Positions 37,577 through 46,654 of a DNA stretch of 64,000 bases are shown piece after piece (position 1 is the first letter of the stretch; every line of letters begins with the position of its first letter). Origin of the DNA: Bacillaceae bacterium S4-13-56 (GTDB taxonomy: Bacteria > Bacillota > Bacilli > Bacillales > JAWJLM01); assembly GCA_040191315.1 (NCBI GenBank), contig JAWJLM010000001.1, positions 62,001 to 126,000 on the forward strand, written 5' to 3'. Made by a program: the position numbers and the translations under genes. The notes under the pieces are model-generated. The model ran no database searches and had not been told where the DNA came from. It worked only from the letters and a program-made list of their open reading frames with translations.

Positions 37577-38497
37577 ATGTATTCATTTCATGAAAATCTT
37601 ATTCATCTTCATGCTGCACGCGGTAGTACGAGAAAGCTTATTTGGTCTGTACTTCGTATAGATCCCCGCCTAGAACACTTCCGGAAATGGACAACCAAAG
37701 ATTGGGAGTTCCAATTTCATGTACCTCAACAAAGATCATCTTCTCTAATCGCAGATCTTCGAAATGAACACCTTCTCCAATCTCTACTTTTTCCTAACCG
37801 TTACCAAATTGTCACCTTTTTTGATAAAACATATCCACCTTTACTACGAATGGTTCCTGATCCTCCTATAGTTCTCTATGCAAGGGGTAATTTATCTTTT
37901 GCCACACAAATGCCTTCTTTAAGTGTAGTTGGAACACGAAACCCATCAGAACAAGCATGGGTGGTCATGAACCGTATACTAGAACCTTTATGTGAACAGA
38001 ATTGGGTAATTGTCAGTGGTTTAGCTAGGGGAATAGACTCTTTTGCGCATAAAATAGCCCTTAATCATAAATCTCCTACAATTGCCGTTCTAGCTTTCGG
38101 TGTAAATGAATGTTATCCAAAAGAAAACTCCGCATTGCTAACGAGAATAAGTAAAAATGGTTTATTGTTAAGTGAATACCCGCCATTTCAAAAACCGCAA
38201 CCATGGCAATTTCCCGAAAGAAATCGGCTGATTAGTGGACTTGGATTTGGAACACTTGTCATAGAAGCAAAAGAGAAAAGCGGTTCCTTAATTACTGTAG
38301 ACCAGGCTTTAGAACAAGGGAGAGAGGTATATGCTGTACCTGGACCAATTTTTTCAGAGGAATCCAAAGGATGTCATTTATTAATTCAACAAGGAGCAAA
38401 ATTAGTACAAAATACCTATGATTTAGTGGAAGATTGGGAATCTAGAAAAGTAGAATGGCGTCGAATTTTGGAGAATAAAGAGGTTGTTTTTCCATAA
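37577..38497 (+). CDS. dprA: DNA-processing protein DprA
   Basis: Loads RecA onto incoming single-stranded DNA during natural transformation. The 306 aa include the Rossmann-like fold with LSVVGTRNPSEQAW, IVSGLARGIDSFAHKIAL, AFGVNECYPKEN, and FPERNRLISGLGFGTLVIEA with SGSLITVDQALEQGREVYAV. The N-terminal SAM-like region is present. No C-terminal winged helix is obvious. Located between sucD and topA as in B. subtilis. Confidence 0.95.
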   Translation: MYSFHENLIHLHAARGSTRKLIWSVLRIDPRLEHFRKWTTKDWEFQFHVPQQRSSSLIADLRNEHLLQSLLFPNRYQIVTFFDKTYPPLLRMVPDPPIVLYARGNLSFATQMPSLSVVGTRNPSEQAWVVMNRILEPLCEQNWVIVSGLARGIDSFAHKIALNHKSPTIAVLAFGVNECYPKENSALLTRISKNGLLLSEYPPFQKPQPWQFPERNRLISGLGFGTLVIEAKEKSGSLITVDQALEQGREVYAVPGPIFSEESKGCHLLIQQGAKLVQNTYDLVEDWESRKVEWRRILENKEVVFP

Positions 38498-38523
38498 ATA
38501 TCAATTGAATTAGATTTTTCTGT

Positions 38524-38552
38524 TTGACAAAACGGAAAGAAATGATTAATAA
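38524..38552 (+). promoter_or_regulatory. Sigma-A promoter for topA
   Basis: TTGACA (38524-38529), a 17-bp spacer and TAATAA (38547-38552). The -35 is perfect and the -10 is weaker. It is about 60 bp before the topA ATG and starts inside what could be read as an extended topA frame. Confidence 0.6.
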
Positions 38553-38613
38553 TGAGGAAGATTTTATAAATAGGCATAATCATCAAGTAATACCTCTATG
38601 GGAGGATCGTAGC

Positions 38614-40689
38614 ATGGCAGATTATCTTGTAATAGTAGAGTCTCCAGCAAAAGCAAAAACAATTGAACGATATCTGGGGAAAAAATATAAAGTAAAAGCA
38701 TCCATGGGACATGTCCGTGACTTGCCTAAAAGTCAGACGGGTGTTGATGTGGAGGATAATTTCAAACCGAAATATATAACGATCAGAGGAAAAGGTCCTG
38801 TTCTAAAGGAATTAAGAACCGCTGCAAAAAAAGCCAAAAAAGTTTATTTGGCAGCTGACCCAGATAGAGAAGGAGAAGCTATTGCGTGGCATTTAGCTCA
38901 TAGTCTTGAGTTAGATGACACTTCTGATTGCCGAGTGGTTTTTAATGAAATAACAAAAGAAGCCATTGTTGAGTCGTTTAAGCATCCTCGTGGAATTGAT
39001 ATGGACCTTGTCAATGCCCAACAAGCTAGAAGAATCTTAGACAGATTAGTTGGATATAACATTAGTCCTTTGTTATGGAAAAAAGTAAAAAAAGGATTAA
39101 GCGCTGGTCGAGTACAGTCCGTAGCCGTTCGACTTATCATTGATAGGGAAAAGGAAATAAAAAATTTTAAGCCTGAGGAATACTGGTCTATTTCTGCTCA
39201 ATTTAAGTATAAGAAAGAAAAATTTGAAGGAGCATTTTATGGGGTGGATGGTGAAAAGGTAGATCTCTCCTCGAAGAAAGATGTAGATGAAGTTTTAAAT
39301 CAACTTAACGGAAGTGATTTTAACGTTGATAAAGTAAACAAGAGAGAGAGAAAGAGAAACCCGTCAGTGCCATTTACTACTTCTTCCTTGCAGCAAGAAG
39401 CTGCACGTAAGCTTAACTTTCGTGCTCGAAAAACCATGATGATTGCTCAACAACTTTATGAAGGAATTGAATTGAGCAAGAAAGAGGGTACAGTCGGTTT
39501 AATCACCTACATGAGAACGGATTCTACAAGGATTGCAGATTCTGCTAAGAAGGAAGCTGCTGACTTTATACAAAAAGAATATGGTAAGGATTATTTAGGA
39601 GAACAAAAAGGGGCTAAGAAATCTCAAAATGCACAAGATGCACATGAAGCTATACGTCCTACATCATCCTTTCGAAACCCTAAAGTGGTGAAACAGTATC
39701 TTTCTAGAGATCAGTATCGACTCTACAAATTAATTTGGGAGCGTTTTATTGCAAGTCAAATGGCTCCAGCGATCATGGATACTGTAACGGTTCATTTGTT
39801 GAACCAAAAGGTTGAGTTCCGTGCTACTGGATCCCAAGTTAAATTTAAGGGATTCATGAAAGTTTATGTAGAAGGTACTGATGATGAGAAAAAGGAAGAA
39901 GATAAATTACTTCCTGATTTAATTGAAGGAATGAAAGTAAAGGCTGATACAATAGACCCTAATCAGCATTTTACTCAACCACCTCCAAGATATACAGAGG
40001 CACGATTAGTTCGTACAATGGAGGAGCTAGGGATTGGGCGCCCTTCAACTTATGCACCTACTCTTGACACGATCCAACGCAGAGGTTATGTTGCTTTAGA
40101 TAATCGCCGTTTCATACCAACTGAGCTTGGAGAAATAGTAACCAGTATAATGAAAGAGCACTTCCCAGAGATAATTGATGTTGATTTCACCGTTAAAATG
40201 GAAGGTGATCTGGATGCTATTGAAGAAGGAAAAGAACAGTGGGTAAAGGTTATAGATTCCTTCTATGGTGGATTTTCAAAAAGATTAGAAAAAGCTGAAG
40301 AAGAAATGGCTAAAATTGAAATTAAAGATGAGCCAGCAGGGGAAGATTGCGAACAATGCGGAAGTGAAATGGTATTCAAAATGGGTCGGTACGGCAAGTT
40401 TATGGCTTGTTCAAATTTTCCTGAGTGCCGAAACACGAAACCTATTCTAAAAGAAATAGGGGTCAAGTGTCCGAATTGTAAAGATGGGAACATAGTTGAG
40501 AGAAAGAGTAAAAAACGGAGAACATTTTATGGTTGTGATAATTTCCCTGAGTGTGATTTTGTTTCATGGGATAAACCAATTAACCGTCCCTGTCCGAAAT
40601 GTCAATCACTGCTTGTTGAGAAAAAGCTTAAAAAAGGGATACAAATACAGTGTACGAAGTGTGATTATAAAGAACAGCAACAACAGTAA
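38614..40689 (+). CDS. topA: DNA topoisomerase I
   Basis: Type IA topoisomerase that relaxes negative supercoils. The 691 aa match B. subtilis TopA in length. An N-terminal TOPRIM domain ([32 protein letters not shown]) is followed by the DNA gate, with the active-site Tyr299 in [14 protein letters not shown]. Three C-terminal four-cysteine zinc modules follow ([16 protein letters not shown] and CPKCQSLL). ATG 38614 follows GGGAGGAT. Longer in-frame starts overlap the promoter and are rejected. Confidence 0.97.
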   Translation: MADYLVIVESPAKAKTIERYLGKKYKVKASMGHVRDLPKSQTGVDVEDNFKPKYITIRGKGPVLKELRTAAKKAKKVYLAADPDREGEAIAWHLAHSLELDDTSDCRVVFNEITKEAIVESFKHPRGIDMDLVNAQQARRILDRLVGYNISPLLWKKVKKGLSAGRVQSVAVRLIIDREKEIKNFKPEEYWSISAQFKYKKEKFEGAFYGVDGEKVDLSSKKDVDEVLNQLNGSDFNVDKVNKRERKRNPSVPFTTSSLQQEAARKLNFRARKTMMIAQQLYEGIELSKKEGTVGLITYMRTDSTRIADSAKKEAADFIQKEYGKDYLGEQKGAKKSQNAQDAHEAIRPTSSFRNPKVVKQYLSRDQYRLYKLIWERFIASQMAPAIMDTVTVHLLNQKVEFRATGSQVKFKGFMKVYVEGTDDEKKEEDKLLPDLIEGMKVKADTIDPNQHFTQPPPRYTEARLVRTMEELGIGRPSTYAPTLDTIQRRGYVALDNRRFIPTELGEIVTSIMKEHFPEIIDVDFTVKMEGDLDAIEEGKEQWVKVIDSFYGGFSKRLEKAEEEMAKIEIKDEPAGEDCEQCGSEMVFKMGRYGKFMACSNFPECRNTKPILKEIGVKCPNCKDGNIVERKSKKRRTFYGCDNFPECDFVSWDKPINRPCPKCQSLLVEKKLKKGIQIQCTKCDYKEQQQQ

Positions 40690-40726
40690 GGATATTTCCT
40701 CAATGTTTTTGAATAAGTACCTTAAT

Positions 40727-40761
40727 AAAAAATGATTCCTTAATTGGGAATCATTTTTTTA
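40727..40761 (+). terminator. Terminator after topA
   Basis: AAAATGATTCC pairs with GGAATCATTTT around TTAATTG, then T to 40760. The stem is the same core as the terminators after fakA and rnc. Confidence 0.85.
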
Positions 40762-40779
40762 CAAGATAAAGTATAAAAT

Positions 40780-40955
40780 TTGTCTAACTCCAGCGAAAAA
40801 GCTTCATCGAGTAATCTTCGAAGTTTTAGCCGACGATCCTTAATATCGGTGAGGTTCACCGCCTTACGTCGATGTCCACAAGAAATGCTTCTTAAGAATT
40901 TTCTTCGCAGAAACAAGTGTTTTTCTTGTTTCGAAGGGCGCTTGCGCTTTTCTTA
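40780..40955. repeat. TGTCTA-type intergenic repeat, copy 2
   Basis: Begins TTGTCTAACTCCAGCG and ends GGGCGCTTGCGCTTTTCTTA, like the copy at 32171. It has the same GAAACAAG/CTTGTTTC hairpin near the right end and carries about 55 bp of extra sequence in the middle. It occupies the slot where B. subtilis has trmFO. Confidence 0.8.
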
Positions 40956-41035
40956 CTTTTTATTTTTTAATTTCCTATGTGTGTTTGACTTCAACGTAAG
41001 AGAAAGATATAATTTCGAATGGTAAGTAATAACAC

Positions 41036-41067
41036 TTGACAAAATAACAACAAATATAATGTACAAT
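41036..41067 (+). promoter_or_regulatory. Possible promoter region for xerC-hslVU-codY
   Basis: A consensus TTGACA (41036-41041) is followed by TATAAT at 41055-41060 (13-bp spacing) and TACAAT at 41062-41067 (20-bp spacing). Neither spacing is ideal. It is the only promoter-like string in the topA-xerC gap. Confidence 0.4.
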
Positions 41068-41160
41068 TCAGAATTTTGTTACAATTTAGTAAAATCCATT
41101 GCAAAATAAAATGTCATATGTTACGATTTAATCGCCTTATGTGAGGTGGTGAATAAGAGG

Positions 41161-42057
41161 TTGTTTTTAAAGTGGAATCATGCATTCGTTGAATACTTGC
41201 AGCTTGAGAAAAATGCTTCCGAATATACGATTGAATTTTATCAGAAAGATTTGGATTCCTTTTTCTCTTTTCTACATAGGGAGGGTATTTTAGACCTCGA
41301 GGAAGTAACTTTTTCGATGATTCGAGTTTATTTAACAGATTTACAGGAACAGAAATTGTCAAGAAGGAGTGTATCACGAAAAATTTCAAGTTTGCGTTCC
41401 TTTTACAGGTTTTTAGAGAGAGAGGGGCATGTAAGTGGCAATCCATTCTTAGCTGTCTCTTTACCAAAGCTTGATCATAAAATCCCTGATTTTTTATATG
41501 AGGAAGAGATGAAACCACTATTTTCTATTAGTGATCTATCGACACCGCTAGGCCAAAGAAACCAAGCTTTGCTTGAGCTCTTATATGGTACGGGGATCCG
41601 AATAAGTGAATGTACCTCTTTAACGGTAGAGGAAATTGATTTTTCGATTGGTACGATCCTTGTCCACGGGAAAGGTAGAAAAGAAAGATATGTTCCTTTT
41701 GGAAGATTTGCTCAAGAAGCAATTGAAACCTTTTTGGAAGATGGACGTAAGAAGTTATTAAATGTTTCTAAAGAAGATACAAGTGTTGTTTTTTTAAATG
41801 GAAAAGGGAAGCCTCTCACACCAAGAGGGGTTCGGTTTATTTTGAACCAGATGGTGGAACAAGCGGCTTTATCTATTAAAGTGTATCCTCATAAGCTAAG
41901 GCATACATTTGCTACCCATTTATTAAATGAAGGAGCAGACCTTAGATCAGTTCAAGAATTGCTCGGTCATGAAAATCTTTCAACAACACAAATATATACC
42001 CACGTAACTAAGGAACATTTACGTAAAATTTACTTGAAAAACCATCCTCGCGCATAG
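41161..42057 (+). CDS. xerC: Tyrosine recombinase XerC (CodV)
   Basis: Resolves chromosome dimers at dif together with XerD. About 298 aa, with an N-terminal SAM-like core-binding domain ([19 protein letters not shown]) and a C-terminal catalytic domain: Arg in [32 protein letters not shown] with His and Arg, [12 protein letters not shown] and nucleophile Tyr279. The start is uncertain: TTG 41161 lies 9 bp after GAGGTGGTG, while the GTGs at 41146 and 41149 fall within that site. First of xerC-hslV-hslU-codY. Confidence 0.94.
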   Translation: MFLKWNHAFVEYLQLEKNASEYTIEFYQKDLDSFFSFLHREGILDLEEVTFSMIRVYLTDLQEQKLSRRSVSRKISSLRSFYRFLEREGHVSGNPFLAVSLPKLDHKIPDFLYEEEMKPLFSISDLSTPLGQRNQALLELLYGTGIRISECTSLTVEEIDFSIGTILVHGKGRKERYVPFGRFAQEAIETFLEDGRKKLLNVSKEDTSVVFLNGKGKPLTPRGVRFILNQMVEQAALSIKVYPHKLRHTFATHLLNEGADLRSVQELLGHENLSTTQIYTHVTKEHLRKIYLKNHPRA

Positions 42058-42091
42058 CATTTTAAGTTTAAAGGAAATGAGGTGTGGGACC

Positions 42092-42634
42092 ATGATAGAT
42101 AGCTTTCACGCAACGACTATTTTTGCCGTTCAACACAATGGCCAATGTGCCATGAGTGGCGATGGTCAAGTGACATTTGGAAACGCTGTCGTTATGAAAC
42201 ACAAAGCGAAAAAAGTAAGAAGATTATTTAATGGGGAAATACTAGCAGGATTTGCAGGTTCAGTGGCAGATGCTTTTACTCTTTTTGAAAAATTCGAGGG
42301 AAAACTTGAAGCATACAATGGGAATCTTCAGCGTGCTGCGGTAGAACTAGCAAAGGAATGGAGAAGTGATAAGGTTCTTCGAAAGCTGGAAGCAATGTTG
42401 ATTGTAATGAATAAAGAACATATGTTTATTGTTTCAGGAACGGGAGAGGTTATAGAACCTGATGATGGAATTTTAGCCATAGGTTCAGGAGGACACTATG
42501 CATTATCGGCTGGAAGAGCGCTGAAACGTTATGCACCTGAAAAAACAGCAGAAGAAATTGCTAAAGCTGCGTTAGAGATTGCCGGTGAAATATGTGTCTA
42601 TACAAATGATCAAATTGTGCTGGAGGTATTATAA
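42092..42634 (+). CDS. hslV: ATP-dependent protease proteolytic subunit HslV (ClpQ, CodW)
   Basis: Proteasome-like peptidase that works with HslU. The 180 aa begin [18 protein letters not shown]. In B. subtilis the mature enzyme uses an N-terminal serine next to the start Met. Here position 2 is Ile, so the nucleophile would more likely be the TT pair at residues 8-9 after removal of a short leader, as in other Hsl[30 protein letters not shown] and [16 protein letters not shown] are conserved. GAGGTGTGGG is the ribosome site. Confidence 0.95.
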   Translation: MIDSFHATTIFAVQHNGQCAMSGDGQVTFGNAVVMKHKAKKVRRLFNGEILAGFAGSVADAFTLFEKFEGKLEAYNGNLQRAAVELAKEWRSDKVLRKLEAMLIVMNKEHMFIVSGTGEVIEPDDGILAIGSGGHYALSAGRALKRYAPEKTAEEIAKAALEIAGEICVYTNDQIVLEVL

Positions 42635-42653
42635 TTTAGGAGGCGTTTCTTAA

Positions 42654-44045
42654 ATGGAACATTTAACACCACGACAGATTGTGGATCGTTTGGATCAATT
42701 TATCATCGGGCAACAGGATGCCAAAAAAGCAGTTGCTGTTGCTTTAAGGAACCGTTATCGACGTATGATGCTTGATGATAAATTAAAGGATGAAATTGTT
42801 CCAAAAAATATTTTGATGATAGGACCAACTGGTGTAGGGAAGACGGAGATTGCGCGACGTTTAGCAAAACTAGTTGGTGCACCTTTTATTAAGGTGGAAG
42901 CTACTAAGTTTACTGAGGTAGGCTATGTGGGACGAGATGTAGAATCCATGGTTAGAGATTTACTTGAAACTTCTGTCCGAATGGTGAAAGAAGAAAAAAT
43001 AGAAGCTGTGAAAGATAAAGCAATAGACCTTGCGAATAAAAGTTTGGTTAAATTAATTGTTCCGGAAAAAAAGAAACAGGCGCAATTTAAAAATCCATTT
43101 GAAATGCTCTTTTCAAATACACAGGAAGATCCTTCTGACCAAGGGAAAACAGAAGAGAAAGATGAAATTGACTCAAAAAGAAAACAAATTGAACATCAGC
43201 TGGCCTTAGGTGAATTGGAGGATACCATGGTTAATGTAGAGGTTGATGAACAAACACCGTCGATGTTTGATATGCTACAGGGATCGGGTATGGAACAAAT
43301 GGGGATGAATATGCAAGATGCCTTTAGCCAATTCATGCCCAAGAAAAAGAAAAAGAGACGCTTGCCTGTTTCGGAGGCAAGAAAACTTCTTATTCATGAT
43401 GAGGCCCAAAAGTTGATTGACATGGATGAAGTGACACAGGAGTCTATCAACCGTGCGGAACAATCAGGGATCATTTTTATTGATGAAATTGATAAGGTTG
43501 TAGGCAAAAATGAGGGACAAGTGAATGTATCACGTGAGGGTGTGCAACGTGATATCCTTCCAATAGTGGAGGGATCGACTGTAATAACCAAATATGGCCC
43601 TGTAAAAACAGATCACATGCTTTTTATTGCTGCGGGTGCTTTTCATATGGCAAAACCTTCTGATCTCATCCCTGAACTTCAAGGCCGCTTCCCAATTCGA
43701 GTAGAGTTGAAGAAACTCACCGTTCAAGACTTTGAGAAGATTCTTAGAGAACCTAATAATGCTTTACTTAAGCAATACAAAGCGCTTTTACAAACTGAGG
43801 GTATAAACATTGAATTTTCTGACGATGCTGTTCATAGGTTGGCAGAAGTGGCCTATCAAGTGAATCAAGAAACAGATAACATTGGTGCAAGGCGTTTGCA
43901 TACTATCCTTGAAAAGCTCTTAGAGGATTTGTCCTTTGAAGCTCCAGATATAACAATGGAGAAGATAGAAATCACAAAAAATTACGTAGACGAGAAACTC
44001 TCGTCCATTGCTAAAAATAAAGATTTAAGCCAATTTATTTTATAA
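42654..44045 (+). CDS. hslU: HslVU protease ATPase subunit HslU (ClpY)
   Basis: AAA+ unfoldase that feeds substrates to HslV. The 463 aa have [19 protein letters not shown] (Walker A, about 56-70), the charged intermediate I domain (about 110-245, rich in Lys, Glu and Met), Walker [12 protein letters not shown], and the C-terminal sensor-2 region [19 protein letters not shown]. The last residues DLSQFIL are the usual HslV-docking tail. TTAGGAGGCG precedes the ATG. Confidence 0.97.
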   Translation: MEHLTPRQIVDRLDQFIIGQQDAKKAVAVALRNRYRRMMLDDKLKDEIVPKNILMIGPTGVGKTEIARRLAKLVGAPFIKVEATKFTEVGYVGRDVESMVRDLLETSVRMVKEEKIEAVKDKAIDLANKSLVKLIVPEKKKQAQFKNPFEMLFSNTQEDPSDQGKTEEKDEIDSKRKQIEHQLALGELEDTMVNVEVDEQTPSMFDMLQGSGMEQMGMNMQDAFSQFMPKKKKKRRLPVSEARKLLIHDEAQKLIDMDEVTQESINRAEQSGIIFIDEIDKVVGKNEGQVNVSREGVQRDILPIVEGSTVITKYGPVKTDHMLFIAAGAFHMAKPSDLIPELQGRFPIRVELKKLTVQDFEKILREPNNALLKQYKALLQTEGINIEFSDDAVHRLAEVAYQVNQETDNIGARRLHTILEKLLEDLSFEAPDITMEKIEITKNYVDEKLSSIAKNKDLSQFIL

Positions 44046-44078
44046 AACATTGCTGTATAAAGGACTAGGAGGAAAAAA

Positions 44079-44858
44079 ATGAAACTTTTAGATCGTGCTA
44101 GAATGATTAATGCTATGCTTCAAAAAACAACTGGGAAATCAGTTAATTTTAATGATGTAGCCGCGATATTACGTAATGCAACAGAAGCAAACATCTTCAT
44201 TGTTAGTCGTAGAGGGAAACTTTTAGGTTATGCCATTAAGCAGGAAATTGCCAATGAGCGTATGAAGCGTATGTTAGAAGAAAGACAATTTCCAGAAAGT
44301 TATACAGAAAACCTGTTCCAAATTCGAGAAACTACACCAAATCTTGATATTAATAGTGAATATACAGCATTTCCAGTTGAAAACAAAGATTTGTTTAAAG
44401 ATAGTTTAACAACAATAGTACCTATTATTGGTGGCGGAGAACGCTTAGGAACCTTGATTCTAGGGAGATTAACCGAGAGTTTTTCAGATGATGACCTACT
44501 ACTTGCTGAGTATGGAGCAACTGTTGTTGGAATGGAGATACTCCATGAAAAGACGGAGGAAATTGAAATTGAAGCTCGAAGTAAAGCGGTTGTCCAAATG
44601 GCTATTAGCTCTTTATCTTATAGTGAACTTGAAGCAATTGAACATATTTTTGAAGAACTGGAAGGTAATGAAGGCTTGCTAGTCGCAAGTAAAATAGCTG
44701 ATAGAGTTGGAATTACGCGTTCAGTAATTGTTAACGCACTTCGCAAGTTGGAAAGCGCGGGTGTCATTGAATCTCGTAGTTTAGGGATGAAGGGAACGTA
44801 TATCAAGGTTCTAAACAATAAATTTCTGATTGAACTTCAAAAAATGAATGCAAAATAA
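44079..44858 (+). CDS. codY: GTP-sensing global transcriptional regulator CodY
   Basis: Represses stationary-phase genes when GTP and branched-chain amino acids are plentiful. The 259 aa have an N-terminal GAF domain (about 1-155, with [19 protein letters not shown] and the helix [19 protein letters not shown]) and a C-terminal winged helix (about 200-250, [20 protein letters not shown]). Position upstream of fla/che is as in B. subtilis, where CodY also represses fla/che. A strong terminator separates the two here. Confidence 0.98.
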   Translation: MKLLDRARMINAMLQKTTGKSVNFNDVAAILRNATEANIFIVSRRGKLLGYAIKQEIANERMKRMLEERQFPESYTENLFQIRETTPNLDINSEYTAFPVENKDLFKDSLTTIVPIIGGGERLGTLILGRLTESFSDDDLLLAEYGATVVGMEILHEKTEEIEIEARSKAVVQMAISSLSYSELEAIEHIFEELEGNEGLLVASKIADRVGITRSVIVNALRKLESAGVIESRSLGMKGTYIKVLNNKFLIELQKMNAK

Positions 44859-44859
44859 A

Positions 44860-44900
44860 CTAAAAATAGTCAAGGGAGATTATCCCTTGGCTATTTTTAT
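44860..44900 (+). terminator. Terminator after codY
   Basis: AAAAATAGTCAAGGGA (44862-44877) pairs with TCCCTTGGCTATTTTT (44883-44898) with one G-U pair, around GATTA. The stem is 16 bp and runs into T, so xerC-codY transcripts should stop before fla/che. Confidence 0.9.
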
Positions 44901-44974
44901 ATAGTATCAGCTATATATAGGTTGAAGTGAAAAAAAGGGGTTCCTGATTTTCGAAAGATAATAAAGCAAAAAAT

Positions 44975-45062
44975 CTGTCTAGCTTCAGCAAAAAAAGCTT
45001 CATCGAGTAATCTTCAAAGCTTTAGCCTCAAAGCTACATAGAGCCTCTTCGCAGAAACAGGT
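44975..45062. repeat. TGTCTA-type intergenic repeat, copy 3 (truncated)
   Basis: Begins CTGTCTAGCTTCAGC, shares AAAGCTACATAGAGC and TTCGCAGAAACA with copy 1, and stops before the CTTGTTTC arm and the GCGCTTGCGC end. It therefore lacks about 40 bp of the right end. Confidence 0.75.
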
Positions 45063-45378
45063 GAATGTAACTTAGAAAAATAATTTTCTTCTATATAAAT
45101 ATGTCATTTTAGAAAAAAACTTTGCTCAGCACCCCCATAAATAATGATTTCGCATTTCAATAATGTTCGTAATATGTCATAATATAGCTATGTTTGTCAT
45201 ATGCTCAACAATATTTTTACAAGATTTTCATTACATACATTTTGTCGTCTCTTTTTATTATAAAAATAGATTTCAAGACTTTAACCTATGTTATTACCAA
45301 ATTATAGGGTATAGCGAGTCGCCATTTGTCGAATTCAACTGAACGATAATTGTTTTTTAGTGATATCACCTCATGACA
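45063..45378. other. AT-rich gap before fla/che promoter, no feature recognised
   Basis: About 315 bp of very AT-rich sequence with no open frame of interest, no clear sigma-D promoter and no good match to the CodY box AATTTTCWGAAAATT. The best partial match, AATTTTCTTCTATAT near 45080, has several mismatches. Confidence 0.5.
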
Positions 45379-45407
45379 TTGTTGGTATTTTTTCTTTACA
45401 ATAAAAT
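45379..45407 (+). promoter_or_regulatory. Sigma-A promoter for the fla/che operon
   Basis: TTGTTG (45379-45384), a 17-bp spacer and TAAAAT (45402-45407), 45 bp before the flgB ATG. B. subtilis has a sigma-A promoter at the same place. The -35 has two mismatches. Confidence 0.6.
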
Positions 45408-45452
45408 AAAAGATAGGTCATTTATCATATTAATATTATGAGGAGGGAGAAT

Positions 45453-45836
45453 ATGTCATTTTTTGGAGATACAATTCAAAATCTCGAACGATCACTAGAT
45501 TATGCTTCGGCAAAAAACAAGGTGATCAGTCAAAATATCGCAAATATTGATACTCCGGGATATAAAGCAAAATCAGTTGAATTTAAGAATGTATTAGAGT
45601 CAACTCTGGATGCAAAACGAACGAATCCTAAACATATTCCTTTTCAGAATGATAACCTTGTTCCTTATCGAATCAAAGAACAGCAGACTACAGCTTATAA
45701 CCATAACGGAAACAATGTAGACATTGATAAGGAGATGACCGAGCTTGCCAAGAATCAAATTTATTATCAGGCTTTGGTCGATCGAATAAACGGAAAGTTC
45801 AATAGTTTGGAAACTGTTCTTAAGGGAGGTAGATAA
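45453..45836 (+). CDS. flgB: Flagellar basal-body rod protein FlgB
   Basis: Proximal rod component exported by the flagellar type III system. The 127 aa begin MSFFGDTIQNLERSLDYASA and carry the rod-family motif NIANIDTPGYKAKSVEFKN. The C-terminal helix is VDIDKEMTELAKNQIYYQAL. ATG 45453 follows AGGAGGGAG. First gene of the fla/che operon. flgC follows after 2 bp. Confidence 0.96.
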   Translation: MSFFGDTIQNLERSLDYASAKNKVISQNIANIDTPGYKAKSVEFKNVLESTLDAKRTNPKHIPFQNDNLVPYRIKEQQTTAYNHNGNNVDIDKEMTELAKNQIYYQALVDRINGKFNSLETVLKGGR

Positions 45837-45838
45837 GG

Positions 45839-46294
45839 ATGAGTATTTTTGATTCGTTAAACATTAGTGCAAGTGGTTTAACAGCACAACGTCTTCGTAT
45901 GGATGTCATTGCATCAAACTTATCAAATGCAGAAACCACGAGAGCTATTCAGAATGAGAATGGCGAGTGGGAACCTTATCGGCGTAAAATGGTAGTTTTT
46001 GAGCCGAAGGAAACACCCTTTCAAAGCTTCTTGCAAAAGGCACAAGCAGATACGGTATCAGTTGGTAAAGGTGTAAGGGTTCGAGAGATAGTAGAGGATC
46101 AAGAGCCATTTAAGAGTGTTTATAATCCATCTCATCCAGATGCTGATGAAAATGGTTATGTAATGTTACCGAATGTTGATCCATTAAAGGAAATGGTGGA
46201 TTTGATGAGTGCCACTAGGTCCTATGAAGCTAACGTTACTTCAGTCAACGCAACGAAGGATATGTTATTAAAAGCATTAGAAATTGGAAAGTAG
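45839..46294 (+). CDS. flgC: Flagellar basal-body rod protein FlgC
   Basis: Proximal rod protein of 151 aa, with the N-terminal SLNISASGLTAQRLRMDVIA and NLSNAETTR segment and the C-terminal GYVMLPNVDPLKEMVDLMSA and YEANVTSVNATKDML helix. It starts 2 bp after flgB with AAGGGAGGTAG overlapping the flgB end, so the two are translationally linked. Confidence 0.96.
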   Translation: MSIFDSLNISASGLTAQRLRMDVIASNLSNAETTRAIQNENGEWEPYRRKMVVFEPKETPFQSFLQKAQADTVSVGKGVRVREIVEDQEPFKSVYNPSHPDADENGYVMLPNVDPLKEMVDLMSATRSYEANVTSVNATKDMLLKALEIGK

Positions 46295-46305
46295 GAGGGG
46301 AATAA

Positions 46306-46608
46306 ATGTCGAGTATACAGGTGATTGGAAGTCAGCTAAGCCCATTGGAAAACATAAATCTTAAAAAAGTTACTCCGGGAGAAGCCCAAAGTAATTTCGC
46401 TGGTCAGCTTCAAAACGCTATTAATCATGTGAATCAAACGCAAATTCAGTCTGATTCAAAAACGCAGGCTCTAGCAAATGGAACCATTGATGATCTTCAT
46501 GACGTTATGATAACAGCTCAAAAAGCCAGTATAACCCTTCAAACAGCCGTAGAAGTTCAGGGTAAAGTTATTGAAGCTTACAAAGAGATTATGAGAATGC
46601 AGATTTAG
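46306..46608 (+). CDS. fliE: Flagellar hook-basal body complex protein FliE
   Basis: Links the MS ring to the rod. The 100 aa end in the family motif LHDVMITAQKASITLQTAVE followed by VQGKVIEAYKEIMRMQI. The N-terminus is variable, as usual. GTAGGAGGGG is the ribosome site. Third gene of the operon. Confidence 0.95.
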   Translation: MSSIQVIGSQLSPLENINLKKVTPGEAQSNFAGQLQNAINHVNQTQIQSDSKTQALANGTIDDLHDVMITAQKASITLQTAVEVQGKVIEAYKEIMRMQI

Positions 46609-46654
46609 TGAATACGTTTTACATCAATTTTTGGATGTGGATTTGGGGGAAAAT

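Noticed and set aside
38524-38613. N-terminal extension of topA by 30 codons
   Set aside because: The extension overlaps a good promoter (TTGACA-17-TAATAA), and the ribosome site GGGAGGAT belongs to the ATG at 38614, which gives the usual N-terminus and length.
40780-41025. 81-codon open frame on the plus strand after topA
   Set aside because: It is a translation of the TGTCTA-type repeat and low-complexity flank, with no ribosome site. The repeat copies elsewhere do not keep the frame.
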